In this document: piece by piece, positions 1 through 11,868 of the stretch | How positions within the stretch are numbered: position 1 is the stretch's first letter | Layout of the letters: each line of letters opens with the position of its first letter | From: Orychophragmus violaceus | Lineage: Eukaryota > Streptophyta > Magnoliopsida > Brassicales > Brassicaceae | Length of the DNA stretch: 64,000 nt | Direction: 5' to 3' | Assembly: GCA_030180135.1 (NCBI GenBank) | Contig: CM058240.1 | Span: 253,001 to 317,000 of the forward strand | Made by a program: the position numbers and the translations under genes | The notes under the pieces: model-generated | The model's input: only the letters and a program-made list of their open reading frames with translations | What the model was told of the DNA's origin: nothing | Database searches by the model: none

Positions 1-776
1 ATATTAAAATCTGGTTTATAATACATGATTTATGGATAAGAAAAAATCAAGTTATGTGGATTCATTTTTTTATAATAAACATAGAAGATATATATGGGTT
101 TTATGTTAATTTATGATATTTATATTATATTAAATTAGGCCTTGCGTATAGGGGGAGTTAAATACTTTGATATCTTATAATCTATTAAAAAAATAAGATG
201 CTTGAGAAAACTTTGATATCTTATTTTTGTCCATTGATTAAGATGCAATTGAGAAAACTAATACAAAAATAATACACAGAATAAGATGCTTGACACATAT
301 TTTTTTAGTTTTCTCAAGCATCTTAATCGCATCTCTGTATACTGAAGTATATATTACTAAGTGTCATTGAATGTCTCCGTAAACCATGTGCACCCTTAAG
401 GTGGTAGTTTAACAAAAACAAAAATAAAAACCTTACACACTAACCAAACCGGCGAAGGAAACTCCTATAATACTAAAGTGGTTCGCTAATTCAAACTACT
501 CCTACAACAATAATGAAGTTAAAGAAAAAAATATACACATAATTTTTAATTAAGGGTACATAAATGACCAATGTTTTTGAAATGAACAAAAAAAACTATA
601 ACTATAAATTAATATCCAATAAATTAATATACACAACAAATTAATAAAATTTTCAATGCAAAATACATTTTTAATTCAATCAATATCTTTATAAATTAAT
701 AATTCACTAAATTAATAAAATAATAATGTCTTGATATTATTAATTTATAGAATTTTTACTATATATATATATATAT
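1..776. other. AT-rich intergenic DNA, no gene
   Basis: Very AT-rich upstream DNA with short homopolymer and TA runs and a partial internal inverted motif around 170-330 (ttttctcaagcatctta and its complement recur). No open frame with coding character and no RNA gene was recognised. It may be old transposon sequence. Confidence 0.6.
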
Positions 777-1048
777 AGATTTTGGTCATCATTTACTAAT
801 GGCTATAAATGAACCAATGTTTTTTTTAAGAAGTTATAGACTTTGGTCATAAATAGTATAATTTTTAAATAAAGGCTGGGTATATATCATCAATGTTGTA
901 TTTACAAGTAGTAATATAATTGGCTATAAATGTATAGATTATTTGAGTTACAGATTTTGGTCATCTATTATAATTTTTAATGGGTATATAAATTATCACT
1001 GCTTTTTAATTTACACACAGTAATAGAATTGGTTATAAATGAACCCAC
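777..1048 (+). promoter_or_regulatory. Tandemly duplicated promoter segment of UGT72E
   Basis: Three degenerate head-to-tail units precede the UGT gene. Each begins with a gaYtttggtcat motif (about 778, 839 and 953), and the last two continue through tataatttttaa, a gggtatata TATA-like stretch, taatagaattgg-like sequence and ctataaatg. The full unit is about 100-114 bp; the first copy is partial. The TATATAAAT at 985-993 in the last unit is the most likely TATA box, about 140 bp before the ATG. The repeats are seen directly; the effect on expression is inferred. Confidence 0.6.
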
Positions 1049-1133
1049 ACGCAGCTACCATAGAAACCCATGACAACAACAAAAGAGACGTACAAATCCT
1101 CTGAAAATCCAAACAAACAAAAAAAAAATATTA

Positions 1134-2579
1134 ATGCAGATCACAAAACCACACGCGGCCATGTTTTCAAGTCCCGGAATGGGCCACCTCATCCCGGTGA
1201 TCGAGCTCGCTAAACGTCTCTTCGCTAACCACGGCTTCAGTGTGACCGTCTTCATCCTGGAAACCGACGCAGCCTCCGCTCAGTCCAAGTTCTTAAACCC
1301 TACCGGCGTGGACATCGTCAGTCTTCCTTCTCCGGATATTTCTGATCTAGTGGATCCTGCAGACCACGTGGTGACCAAGATCGGAATCATTATGCGTGAA
1401 GCCGTTCCAGCCCTACGATCCAAGATCGCTGAAATGAATCAAAAGCCAACGGCTCTGATCATCGACTTGTTTGGCACAGATGCTTTATGCCTCGCAGGGG
1501 AGTTCAACATGTTGACGTATGTGTTAATCGCTTCCAACGCACGTTATCTTGGGGTTGCTATATATTATCCAACGTTGGACAAAGATGTCAAAGAAGAGCA
1601 CACGGTACAAAGAAAACCGCTTGAGATACCGGGATGTGAACCGGTTCGATTCGAAGATACTATGGACGCATACCTGGTTCCTGACGAACCGGTTTACAAG
1701 GATTTTGTTCATCACTGTCTGGCTTACCCAAAAGCAGATGGCATTTTGGTGAATACATGGGATGAGATGGAACCTAAATCATTGATATCCCTCCAAGACC
1801 CGAAACTTTTGGGTCGGGTCGCTCGTGTACCTGTTTATCCGGTCGGTCCGTTATGCAGACCGGTAGAATCATCGAAAACCGATCATCCGGTTTTGGATTG
1901 GTTGAACAAACAACCTGATGAGTCGGTTCTCTACATCTCCTTCGGGAGTGGCGGTTCACTAACGGCCAAACAGTTAACCGAATTGGCATGGGGACTCGAG
2001 CAGAGCCAGCAACGGTTTGTCTGGGTAGTTAGACCGCCGGTCGATGGCTCGTCTTGCAGTGAGTATTTCTCGGCTAACGGCGACGGAACCAAAGACAGCA
2101 CGCCGGAATATCTACCGGAAGGGTTCGTGACTCGCACTTGCGATAGGGGTCTCGTGGTCCTGTCATGGGCTCCACAAGCTGAAGTTTTGGCTCACCGGGC
2201 CGTTGGTGGTTTTTTGACCCATTGCGGGTGGAGCTCGACGTTAGAAGGTGTGGTTAGCGGTGTGCCGATGATTGCGTGGCCGCTTTTCGCTGAGCAGAAT
2301 ATGAACGCAGCGTTGCTCAGCGACGAACTTGGAATTGCCATCCGAGCGGATGATTTGAAGGAGGCAATTACTAGGTTGAAGATTGAGGCGATTGTGAGGA
2401 AGGTTATGGCGGAAGAGGATGGTGTGGAGATGAGAAGGAAAGTGAAGAAGCTGAGAGAAACGGCGGAGATGTCGTTGAGCAGCAACAGTGGTGGTTCCGC
2501 GCACGAGTCGCTTTGCTGTGTCACGGAGGAGTGTGGACGGTTTTTGGAACGTAACAGGGACTTGGCACGTGGGGCTTAG
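1134..2579 (+). CDS. UGT72E2: UGT72E-type UDP-glucose:monolignol/phenylpropanoid glucosyltransferase
   Basis: Intronless gene for a 481-residue family 1 (GT-B) glycosyltransferase. The UGT72E group glucosylates monolignols and related phenylpropanoids (coniferyl and sinapyl alcohol and aldehydes) in the cytosol. The N-terminal domain begins MQITKPHAAMFSSPGMGHLIP, with the catalytic His in the SPGMGH loop near residue 18. The C-terminal plant PSPG box is complete: WAPQAEVLAHRAVGGFLTHCGW near residues 345-366, then S-x-LEGVVSGVPMIAWPLFAEQ ending in the UDP-glucose-selecting Gln. Length equals Arabidopsis UGT72E2, and the sequence, including the DAYLVPDEPVY stretch, resembles E2/E3 more than E1. 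The start is supported by the family-standard N terminus. Most of the protein looks conserved and functional. Position next to an HB53 orthologue also points to the At5g66690-type locus. Confidence 0.95.
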   Translation: MQITKPHAAMFSSPGMGHLIPVIELAKRLFANHGFSVTVFILETDAASAQSKFLNPTGVDIVSLPSPDISDLVDPADHVVTKIGIIMREAVPALRSKIAEMNQKPTALIIDLFGTDALCLAGEFNMLTYVLIASNARYLGVAIYYPTLDKDVKEEHTVQRKPLEIPGCEPVRFEDTMDAYLVPDEPVYKDFVHHCLAYPKADGILVNTWDEMEPKSLISLQDPKLLGRVARVPVYPVGPLCRPVESSKTDHPVLDWLNKQPDESVLYISFGSGGSLTAKQLTELAWGLEQSQQRFVWVVRPPVDGSSCSEYFSANGDGTKDSTPEYLPEGFVTRTCDRGLVVLSWAPQAEVLAHRAVGGFLTHCGWSSTLEGVVSGVPMIAWPLFAEQNMNAALLSDELGIAIRADDLKEAITRLKIEAIVRKVMAEEDGVEMRRKVKKLRETAEMSLSSNSGGSAHESLCCVTEECGRFLERNRDLARGA

Positions 2580-2787
2580 AAATGATTACCGTTTTCTAAC
2601 TCTTCAGTGTTTGAAACTATGTGTCGTGTTTCAAAATTAAGTGTTCCATTGTAATAGAATAAAGAGATCGGTGTTTTGTAAAATACTAGTTTCCATTGGT
2701 AATAGAATTATCGGTGCTTTGTAATATACTAGTGTTAAAATTGGAAGCCATGATTTGAGTCATGTCAATCATAAATCATGGTTATAA

Positions 2788-4368
2788 ATAGTTTTGACTT
2801 TGTTTGAGAATTATATCTCTCCAGTGATATGGTGCTTCTCCCTGGCGAGACAGCCGCATCAACCATCAACCCACCTTCATCACCTCTGACTCACCGTCTC
2901 CTCTCCTCCTGCAATTAACTCTTCTCGTCTCCTCGTCGTCCCCATCATGACCACGGCTGTTCCGTCAGCCCCAATCCCTCTGATACCTCCAGATTCCCCA
3001 CTGTTGCTCTTAAGACCCGAGACCCATGTACCATTAACCCTCTCTCCATCAAAACCTAAGCCCCACCCTCCGCCGCTCGCTCTCTACTCCTTTCAGCCGC
3101 CCTCGCTCACCCCCTCTCCGTCGCACACATCTTACTCTCCACATCCCCTCAGTTTCTCTCCGATTTTAGGCTCGGTCGTAGCTTATTCTCCGACCACCTT
3201 CGCTGATCTATACCTCGGTACTCCTCGTCCATTTCTGCTCAGCCTCTGCTACGATTTAAAGCTAACCCTGAGATGATCTAGAAGAGTGTTAGTTTCTTCT
3301 CCTCTCATGTCGACTTTTGCTCGTCCCCACCCTCTCCTCCGTCGCCGGACCTTGCTATCTCCAGAACTGGAGATGACGCGCCTCAAGCCGACTCCTCCAG
3401 ATCCGCCAGATCCGCCTGACCAGAGCTGCCTCTTCACCCCACCTTTGGCCCTTCGATCTTTGTTAACCGTGTTACCAAGCCAGTCTCTATGCTTCCTCAT
3501 AGCGGTGGATCGAGTCCCGCTTCTGCCTATTTTCGGTTTGAAGCCTTGGTCTCTCCTATTGCCTATTGTCTCAGTCACTACAGGTAAGGTCTTCAGCACC
3601 TGTTGGATCTCGGTGAAACTGATTGACCTTAGTTCAGGATATAATTCCTATTACTTCAGTGTTCAATCACTTGCCCTTTCAAATTTATTGTATCATTTGG
3701 ATTTCGTCTGGTTCTACTTTTGTACCCTTTAGTGCCATATTTATCATCTCTGTGCGATCTATTACTGCATTATGCAGATTCATTATCGTCTTTATGTGAT
3801 CCCTTATTGCAGTATGCAGACTTTGTTCCATTTTCTTATGGATTATTGTGTATTATGCTTGGCCTCTTCTTCTTGGTGGTTGTTTGAAGGATTATTGCCA
3901 GCTAATTCATCTGCTCCAACGAATCTGGTTCCACTGGACAATTTATGTCTCTTCTTCCCAATCGTTTCACTTAGTGTATGGGGTTTCGAAATTCAAGACT
4001 CACCGGTATTGTAAGGATCTTCCTCCCGGTTTATTGTCCCTCCTGCCTTTATTGCAGGCTTCTTTTCTACCTCTGTAGCAGACATTTCCTCTGTCCTTTG
4101 TACAGAGTCTAACGCACTTTCGAGTGTGTCGGTTACAGTTGATCAAAATGTTTATGGATTTTTAGTTTTAGATTCATGCTTTCTTTTGTTAAAGTGTTTC
4201 CACTTCTATCTTATGTTTGTAACCACTTGATTGGCAAAACTTTAGACATTGACTGTCATGTAGCCACTTGACTGACTGTCATGTAATCATCTCTCCTCTT
4301 TTGATGGAAATTGAAACCTTTTAAATAAAGAAATGATAGTTTGACCAAAAATAAGATAGTTTTGACTT
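2788..4368 (+). mobile_element. Non-coding retroposon with 13-bp target duplication (Sadhu/SINE-like)
   Basis: The 13-mer atagttttgactt occurs at 2788-2800 and again at 4356-4368, bracketing about 1.55 kb. The interior starts CT- and C-rich (about 2830-3500), becomes T-rich, and ends A-rich (about 4318-4355). Short open frames within it resemble no protein family I know and have low-complexity Pro/Ser/Leu composition. The size, lack of coding capacity, A-rich 3' end and target duplication fit a non-autonomous poly(A) retroposon of the Sadhu kind known from Brassicaceae. A decayed retrocopy of a host transcript is the alternative. Confidence 0.6.
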
Positions 4369-6886
4369 CGAAATAGATTGTTCATAGTTGATCAAGATCA
4401 TGTTACACAGTTTTACTGTAAATAAAGAAATTTCAGCTTAATCTTTAATAAAACGACGTTAAGATGAATCATTCCATTTGTGACAATTTATCATTTAATT
4501 TGATAACGACATTCTAATCATCTAATCGTTTAAGTCACATCTAGTTGACATTGTAGATGAAATAATTATACAATAACAAATTTATTTGTTTTATTAAGTG
4601 TGGGTTGTCTTATTTTATTCGGTTTTTAGCTTATTATAACTCGCTTATTCCTTTTTATTGGAGCACAAAGCCAGAAGAAACCCAAAACTACATTGTCTGG
4701 CGTGACATTTCCTCAACCTCTCTGAATTTTCTATTACTTTGAAAGCATATTCTAGGGTCCAAATCAATTGAAAGGGAAACTAACTTAAAATGGTGACAGA
4801 TTCCAAACACTTCATTAATAAAAAGAACACTAGATTTTGACCCGCACTTAGGAAGTGCGGGTTTAATTTTCTTTACAAATTTTACTTTTTATTCATTTTG
4901 TTAATAGTAGTTTAGATTTTTAATTATGTAATCTAATTTTGATTATAATTGTTTAACCAACATTATAAACAGTGAGTTAGCAATTTAGTTTTTTTTTAAA
5001 TGAATTATGTGTTATTTGGAGGAGATATATCGTAAGGATTAAGAGATTAAAATAACGATTTCGTATTATATGTTTTAGTCTGTGTTGTATCGTAAGATCA
5101 TGGTTTGGAAAATATATATATATGAAAACAACTATTGTAAAAGTTATGTGGTATAGGTTTAATTGTTATTATATTTATCTAAATTATTATTTTATAAAAC
5201 ACATGTTGTAGTCGTATATATAATTTGCAAATTTGATGGAACAACCCGTTAAAAACTTAATTCAAACATAAAGCATAATTTGACGCTTCAAATATTTGAA
5301 TAATATAAATATGAAATCATTTTAATATTTTTATTAAGTTTAAAATATATCAACTGAAATTATTTACTATATGTGTGCATATATATGTATATATATTTTA
5401 AACTCATGCGAAATTTTTTTAGAAAATTTATAATCGAAATTGGCTAATTAATTTTTCACTCCGTTTAATTATTTAAATATTTTTCAGTTTTATGGAAAAA
5501 CCTGCTAAAAAGTACAATCATAAAAACATCAATCGTAATATGTATATATATATATATATATATTTGAAACAAAATAAAAAGATATTAAAATATATTATAA
5601 ATATATTTTGAATTAAATCATAAATTAGAGAATATTAATTTATATATATAAGAATTGATGTATAAATTATTAATTATATTTATCAATTAATTTGTTTTGA
5701 TTTTAATTAATTAAGAAAGTGGGATCCATTATATTTTGGTTGTTTGACTACATGTTTAATAATTGTCTTGTTTGGGAACATGAATGAATTGTAGAGATAA
5801 TGTTATATTCCCTAATTACCTTTAATGAAATTTAATTTAATCATTAATATGCAATGGCATAAGTTGTAATAAACACATAAACTGAAGGTTAGCTTTCTTT
5901 TGACTCTAATTTTTTAATAGTATTGATATGCAATGGCATAAGTTGTAATAAACACATGAACTAAATGTTAGTTTTTTTTTTACTCTAATTTTTTAATAGT
6001 ATTGATATACATGACTCACTTGGATTACTATGAACTGTCAACGATACATATAGCAAAATATATGTGTTTTAGATCAGATGGCAATTAAATATTTCATTAT
6101 TTGGCCATGAATTATAAGGTGAATATGGTGACACAACAATTATATTAGCACTTAATAATATGATCCATAATTTTATCCAAATAGTTTCAAGATTGATGAA
6201 ATCATGGAATATAAACGGCCCATATTTTCAGTCCAAATGTTGCCATCAAACTGCACAAAATTAAAACACACGGCCCATATAATTCGCTAGCTAGCCTAAC
6301 GACGCCAGTCACTGTTTATTTATTTTATTTTATTGGGAATCATATTGTATTTTATATATAAGAAAAATTAAAATTTGAACAGATCACACTAGACTAAACG
6401 TTCATTAGTAAAAACTATGAATTACAGAAAACACTTATCACTAGAGTATATTTTATGTTACGCGATTTAAAATTTGGTTCGCATGTGCTATAACTAAGGA
6501 ATCGGAACAACATTATCAAACAAAACAAAATAAAGCCCACTCCAGTGCTGTTGGATCTAAGGCAGCCTCTTTTTATTCCGACAAATTTTATTTGCACTAG
6601 AGACAATGTCGCCGCCGGAGCCACCACCTTATCGTTAAGTAAACAGTTTAATAATAATTAGAAAATAATTAAAATATTATTCTGGTTAATACAAGCTTAG
6701 TTGTTATCATGTGCTTAAAGTTACTACTCGTGAATGTTTATATTTTGTTTTGTAATTTGTACGAGAATATAGCTTGGGATACTGATGCAGCGTATATTTG
6801 ATTTAATGATATAATAATTTATATTTATCTTTAATTGTATTTTAGAGCTTTTAGGGTTTTCAAGAGTTTTAAAATTTTATTATAAA
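4369..6886. other. AT-rich intergenic DNA with transposon remnants
   Basis: No gene seen. There is a probable Helitron terminus at 4830-4860 and a (TA)n microsatellite near 5541-5562. An imperfect duplication of tgcaatggcataagttgtaa with following sequence lies at about 5851-5960. The stretch at about 6830-6886 is the first half of an LTR-like sequence that resumes after the Helitron at 7969. Confidence 0.5.
4830..4862 (-). mobile_element. Probable Helitron 3' terminus (minus strand)
   Basis: On the minus strand a hairpin (CCCGCACTT-CC-AAGTGCGGG-like stem) is followed by a short spacer and CTAG, with a T as the next host base. That is the layout of a Helitron 3' end. A matching 5' TC terminus to the right was not found with confidence, so the extent of the element is unknown. 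Confidence 0.5.
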
Positions 6887-7968
6887 CTAGGAGAGAACCC
6901 GCGCAAATGCGCGGATTTTGTTTAAATTTTTAGATATTTTATATATTATGATATTTATTTTAAGTATCATTATTTTTATATGTTTTTAATTTACAATTTT
7001 ACGTTTTTTTTTCTTTTTTGATGATTATAATATTTTTAGGAGAGAATATGCGTTAACTTACGATTATTAATTATTTATTTTATTTATAAATATTTTTAGT
7101 TATCAATATTTAATGAAATTTTTATAAATTTATATTTCCTTCAACATTTTTATCAACCTTTTATTTTTTTTATAAACTATGTAAATATATATATATTTAT
7201 TATTTATACATTTCCATTCATCAAACTCTAAATGTTTTAGTTTTTATTTATAATAATTTAATATTTTTAGTTATTATTTTAAATTTTGTTAATTTTATAT
7301 ATAATTCACTGATTTGATTTGATTTTCTTTCATATGTTCTTATATTTTATATAATTTCATTTTATTATCATTTTATCTCATTTTGCAACATTTTCTTTCT
7401 ATTCTTAATAATAATGATTTCTATATTTTAATATTATTTTAGATTCTTTAATTTTTATATATCTTTCATTGATTTTATTTTATTTCTTATGTTCCAATAT
7501 TTTGTAGAATTTTTTATTGTCATTGTATTTGATTTTTATAATATTTTCTTTTTATTCATAATAATTAATATTTTATTATATATATTTTTGTCCTATGGTT
7601 CCTTATTTCGAATTTCCCATTATTGTAAATTTTTTTATAATATTATCTTTATTTTAATCTTATAATTTGATATCTTATTTTTATTGAGATTTATTTTTTG
7701 TTTATTTATTACATAAAAATATGGAATACATATTTAAAATTTATAATATTTAATATTTATATATTTATGAGGTTATAAATTAAATTCCAATTTAGAATTT
7801 ATGTTTCAATAATTTTAACTAATTACATTTAAATTAAATAACATTATATTAAATAGTATATTTTTTTACTTTAATGATGATGTGGAAACTTTTGATCAAA
7901 ATTGACCAATCAAAGGGGGGCTGATGTGGCAGCTTGAGAGAGCCCCCCTTCTCCCATTATATATAGGA
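6887..7968 (-). mobile_element. Non-autonomous Helitron, both ends visible
   Basis: Read on the minus strand, the element starts TCCTATATATAATGGGAG (ending at 7968) and ends with a 7-bp-stem hairpin (CCGCGCA-TT-TGCGCGG), a short spacer and CTAG at 6887-6890. The flanking host bases are A on the 5' side and T on the 3' side, as expected for Helitron insertion between A and T. The interior is very AT-rich and has no Rep/helicase frame. It interrupts an LTR-like sequence whose halves (to 6886 and from 7969) join as attttattataaa/taaaccgttt, matching the uninterrupted relative at about 9790-9840. Confidence 0.75.
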
Positions 7969-8258
7969 TAAACCGTTTAGGTTTAAGTTGTAGTCAGTTT
8001 ATTGATTAATTAATGAAATTGAGAGAGTTTTCTCTTTATTTCTTGTTTTCGGATATTCATTTGTGGAATCAACGATCCCAAGACGACGAGTATTTTGGTC
8101 ATCCTTTTGGATCAACGAATCCTTGTTTTATCACAGCTTCCACTACACCAGATACCGTTTATACAAGAGGACGATAGGGATCCACGTAACCTACCAATGT
8201 TAATACTGTTTAGATAGCGATCATATAAATAATATTATAATCTTTACTTAGTAGCTTA
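7969..8258 (+). repeat. Second half of an LTR-like repeat split by the Helitron
   Basis: The sequence after the Helitron (aaccgtttaggttt, then a ...gattaattaatgaaatt... stretch, then wggaatcaacgatc motifs) matches the arrangement at about 9800-10030. Together with the left part ending at 6886 this is probably one solo LTR of a copia-like family. Ends were not resolved, so family and boundaries are inferred. Confidence 0.4.
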
Positions 8259-8261
8259 TCA

Positions 8262-8517
8262 GAGCATGACCATCAATGAACCCCCTTTGGGGGTTCTTAA
8301 AAAAAAAAATTTTTTTTTTTTTTTTGGGAAAAGTGTAAAAAAAAAAAAAAAATTCAAAAAAAAAAATTAGACGAATGATAAGCCGCCACGTGTCATGAAC
8401 AGTGTAAGAACCGGTTCTTAAATAAGGATTTTTAGGACCCGGATTCTTAACTATTCACGTGGGACCCACGTGAATAGTTAAGAACCCGAGCCTTAAGATA
8501 CCTCAATGGCCATGCTC
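8262..8517 (+). mobile_element. Tourist-like MITE, copy 1
   Basis: Terminal inverted repeat GAGCATGaCCATcaATG ... CAATGGcCATGCTC, flanked by the trinucleotide tca on both sides. The interior carries A/T homopolymer runs and a perfect palindrome with 17-bp arms at 8447-8481 (arm ttaactattcacgtggg), which contains the G-box hexamer cacgtg twice. Copies at 11869, 13780 and 16691 belong to the same family. The 3-bp duplication, TTA/TAA in other copies, fits PIF/Harbinger MITEs. Confidence 0.8.
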
Positions 8518-8715
8518 TCACCACAAAGTAGATATCGCTTTATTTTGTTGGGTGATGTTTAGTAGCTTTAATTAAGCTTTACGGTAATCGATGACAACGT
8601 TTCCACCAAAAAAAGATTGACAAATAAAAAACCTATAGTAAATTAAACTTACATTACTGTCTATACTAAATTAATTTATAATTAAGAGTATTGTATAGTG
8701 TCTATATCGCAAGAC

Positions 8716-9378
8716 CAGGGGCGGATCCAGAATATAATTTGATATGTGGCACAATATATCAAAATATCAAAAAAAAAATTATAAAATATATTGATTGTAA
8801 CTAAAACTATGTAATTATCAAAAAACTTCAAATTTTACTGTAAGCATTATTAAATTAAAATAAAATAAACATATTTATAAATCGATATATTTGTTTTGAA
8901 TAGTATTAATATAAATTGTATAACGCACATCATAATTTTATTTTTAGTTGTTAAGTTAATGAAAATAATGAAAGAAAATAGAATATTAAATACAAATAAT
9001 TGTGAGGATAATATGTGAAGAAACTATAATTTTATTTGGAAAACTAATACTAAAAGAAAAGGAACACTATGTTATAAAAAGAATACTAGTTTTTGACTTA
9101 AAAAAAATACTAGTTATAGTTATTGAAAACAAATAAAAGCTTTAGAAAAACAAAGGAAATGCATTTATAGAAAGATAATAAAATAGTGGAATAAAGTGCT
9201 TAAAATATTGAAACACCAAAAAATGAGTAGGGGGTCCGAACACAGGCTGTATGGTGGTAGTCAGCTTATTTAAACCAGAAGAGCTGATAACAAACAACAG
9301 TCCATTATTGCATAAGAAATATATCTTTATCAGTATGTGGCACGTGCCACACCTCCTCTAAACGTGCGTCCGCCCCTG
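8716..9378. mobile_element. Non-autonomous hAT transposon with 8-bp target duplication
   Basis: The element begins CAGGGGCGGATCCAG and ends GTGCGTCCGCCCCTG; the outermost 10 bases (CAGGGGCGGA) are an inverted repeat. It is flanked by exact 8-bp duplications, cgcaagac at 8708-8715 and 9379-9386, the hAT hallmark. The 663-bp interior is AT-rich with no transposase. Confidence 0.85.
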
Positions 9379-9538
9379 CGCAAGACTGTTTACTAACAAA
9401 ACCGATCTTGCAGTTGCCCAAACAGTAACAGACAACATATATAATGTATAATTAAATACGACATTCTGTAGTATTGTTTTTTAAATGATAGTGAGAACGA
9501 CTATATAATTTATATTCAACTCTAATAATTATGTAATA

Positions 9539-10286
9539 CTCCCTTTGTTTTACTATATTTGATTTTCTAACATTTTATTATTATTTTTATAATATTTTAT
9601 TTTCTACAATATAATTAATAATTTTTTATTTTTATCATTAAATTAATTAGTATATTGATACATCGCATCTTTTGTGAACGTTTAACTTCTTATTTGGGCT
9701 TTGATATTATCATTAGAAGTCGGCTGGTTTTAGTATTCATTTTAGTTTTCTATATAATTATTTAGATAACTTCTTTATATTGGTTTTAGGGCTTTTATAG
9801 GTTTTGGGTTTTATTATATAAAACCGTTTAGGGTTACGATTGTATTCAGCTTTTGATTAATAAAATTAAACCTAGAACTTTCAGTTCATTTTCTCCTTGT
9901 CTTCGGTATTCTTCGAAATCAACGATTATCAAGAACCCTCGTTTGAACGGCCATTCTTCGGAATCAACGGTCATCGAGTCTTCGTCGAACGGCTATTCCT
10001 TTTGGAATCAACGATCTTCGGGCTTATTCAGCTTGACACTGCACTATATATATATTCAATTTGTTTGACTAATTAATTACAAGTACACAAAAAGACTATA
10101 GAAAAACTCAAAATTTACGTAAAACAAGAAAAATTATTTTAATGTTCATTATAAACCTTTTAGTTTTTTTAACACTATTCTCAAACCAATTAAAGAATAA
10201 AAACAATAAATAATTAATTAAAATATTGATTAATTGATTTTTAATCTATGTACAAAAACTAGAAAATCAAATATAGTGAAAGGGAG
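9539..10286. mobile_element. Tc1/mariner-like non-autonomous element with nested insertion
   Basis: Ends are CTCCCTTTGTTTTACTATAT... and the inverse ...ATATAGTGAAAGGGAG, each next to a TA target duplication (9537-9538 and 10287-10288). The inverted repeats match over about 28 bases apart from a short indel. The middle (about 9690-10075) is a different, less AT-rich sequence related to the LTR-like repeat at 7969-8258, with several gaatcaacg(a/g)tc repeats. It is therefore probably an LTR fragment or solo LTR nested in the mariner element. The 71-codon frame at 9853-10068 lies in that inserted part and is not taken as a gene. Confidence 0.7.
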
Positions 10287-10288
10287 TA

Positions 10289-11868
10289 ATTATATACTAG
10301 TAACATTGGGGTTAGTAAACTTTGACGTATTTAACTGAAACTCGGTTCTACTGTTTTAACTTCTAACCAAATCAGTCCAAGATACCATTCACTGAGTTTC
10401 CGATAAGCTTGCATGGGGACTAATTAATCACTACTAAACAATCCCCTAAATCGTGGCGTAACTTAGGGGTTACTACTGGTCAATTTCAGCCACTCGTATT
10501 TAAATTTGTGACATTCGGAATTTTTTGTATAAAGATTGCTGAACCATCACGTTCCTTTAACTATTTGCTGTTAACATGGACGGATCTGAATTAATCTAAA
10601 TCTAAAATTTAGCTACTGGATATTTAGGATACAAGTTGCCCATTCCTGCAACACTTGTCTTAAAATACCCTTGATTAATTAGTTTATTAGTGCTAATCAG
10701 TCGCCAGCACAATCGGAATATAATAGAATAATTATAGTACGAATGTGTTGATTAGTAGATAGATAATACTTTTGATTAGTTAAAAGAAAGCAAAAACGTA
10801 TGGAATCTTTCTACCCAATTATCCATCTGTTACGCAAAGCACCGAGGGAGTTGGAAGTACGGGAAACAAGGAAGGCAAATGTTGGGATAAACATGACATT
10901 TAATTCTTTTAATCATTTTGTTTTAGTGATAATTAATCCGGATTAGTTTAATAAACCAAACATTGATATATGATTAAAAGGACAAATAAATCGTAAGTCC
11001 CAACTCAAAAGCATATGAGAAAAGGAATCTATCCCGTGCCTTATGCGCATCTTCTTTTTAAATTGCATTATTTATCGCTTTCCCTATTAATGTATACCTC
11101 TATAAAGATTAAAAATAAACCCTAAAATTAACGACTGTATGATTTTATCGTTATACTTTCAAACTAGAGTTTGACATTGGTGCTTGGGTTTTAAATCCCT
11201 AGCTATCTCACATTTATTGCAACCTTTTGTCTTGAATCCCATATTAAGACAAGAGTAAACAAACCTACGCAAACTACAAATCTTATCCATATGTATCTAT
11301 CTAAAGTTTATACGATCCATACATTACACATGCCATTAAACTAACCACATATTTACCCTAATAAAGTCTACATAAAACCACATATATCGCTTAATGGCTA
11401 AGACTCAATAGAGTACAAATTCAAGGTGGTGCAATGTAGCTCTACCCTTTTTAATTAGGTGCTTTTCTTTTTATTTTTTTTATATATATTCGACTTCAGT
11501 TTTAGTGTGACAGGAGTGATGCAAAAAGTATGTCGTTATCAAATGCGATTAACATAGTTATATATATGACTTATATCAAACATGAATAAGAATGGACTGG
11601 GATTTTTGTAGTCTCAACTTTAAAGGTATTTTATATATGAAAGGAAAGTTTTGAAATCAAACGATGGAATAGCACGAGAGCAGTTTTGACCAACCATATG
11701 TTTTTTTTTTTTTTGACATCTTTGACCAACCATATGTTATCTGTAGATATTTGGGATCTGGCTCAAGCAACTGGATCGATTTCGAAAAATAAAACATTTA
11801 AAAAAAAAATTCATATATAACATGAGAAAAAGAAGATATGTACGTTATTCCTTGTAAACACTCTTTTA
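10289..11868. other. Intergenic DNA, no feature recognised
   Basis: AT-rich sequence without coding frames of useful length, RNA genes or clear repeat ends on either strand. Confidence 0.5.

Noticed and set aside
2192..2524. 110-codon minus-strand frame within UGT72E
   Set aside because: Antisense shadow of the highly conserved PSPG region.
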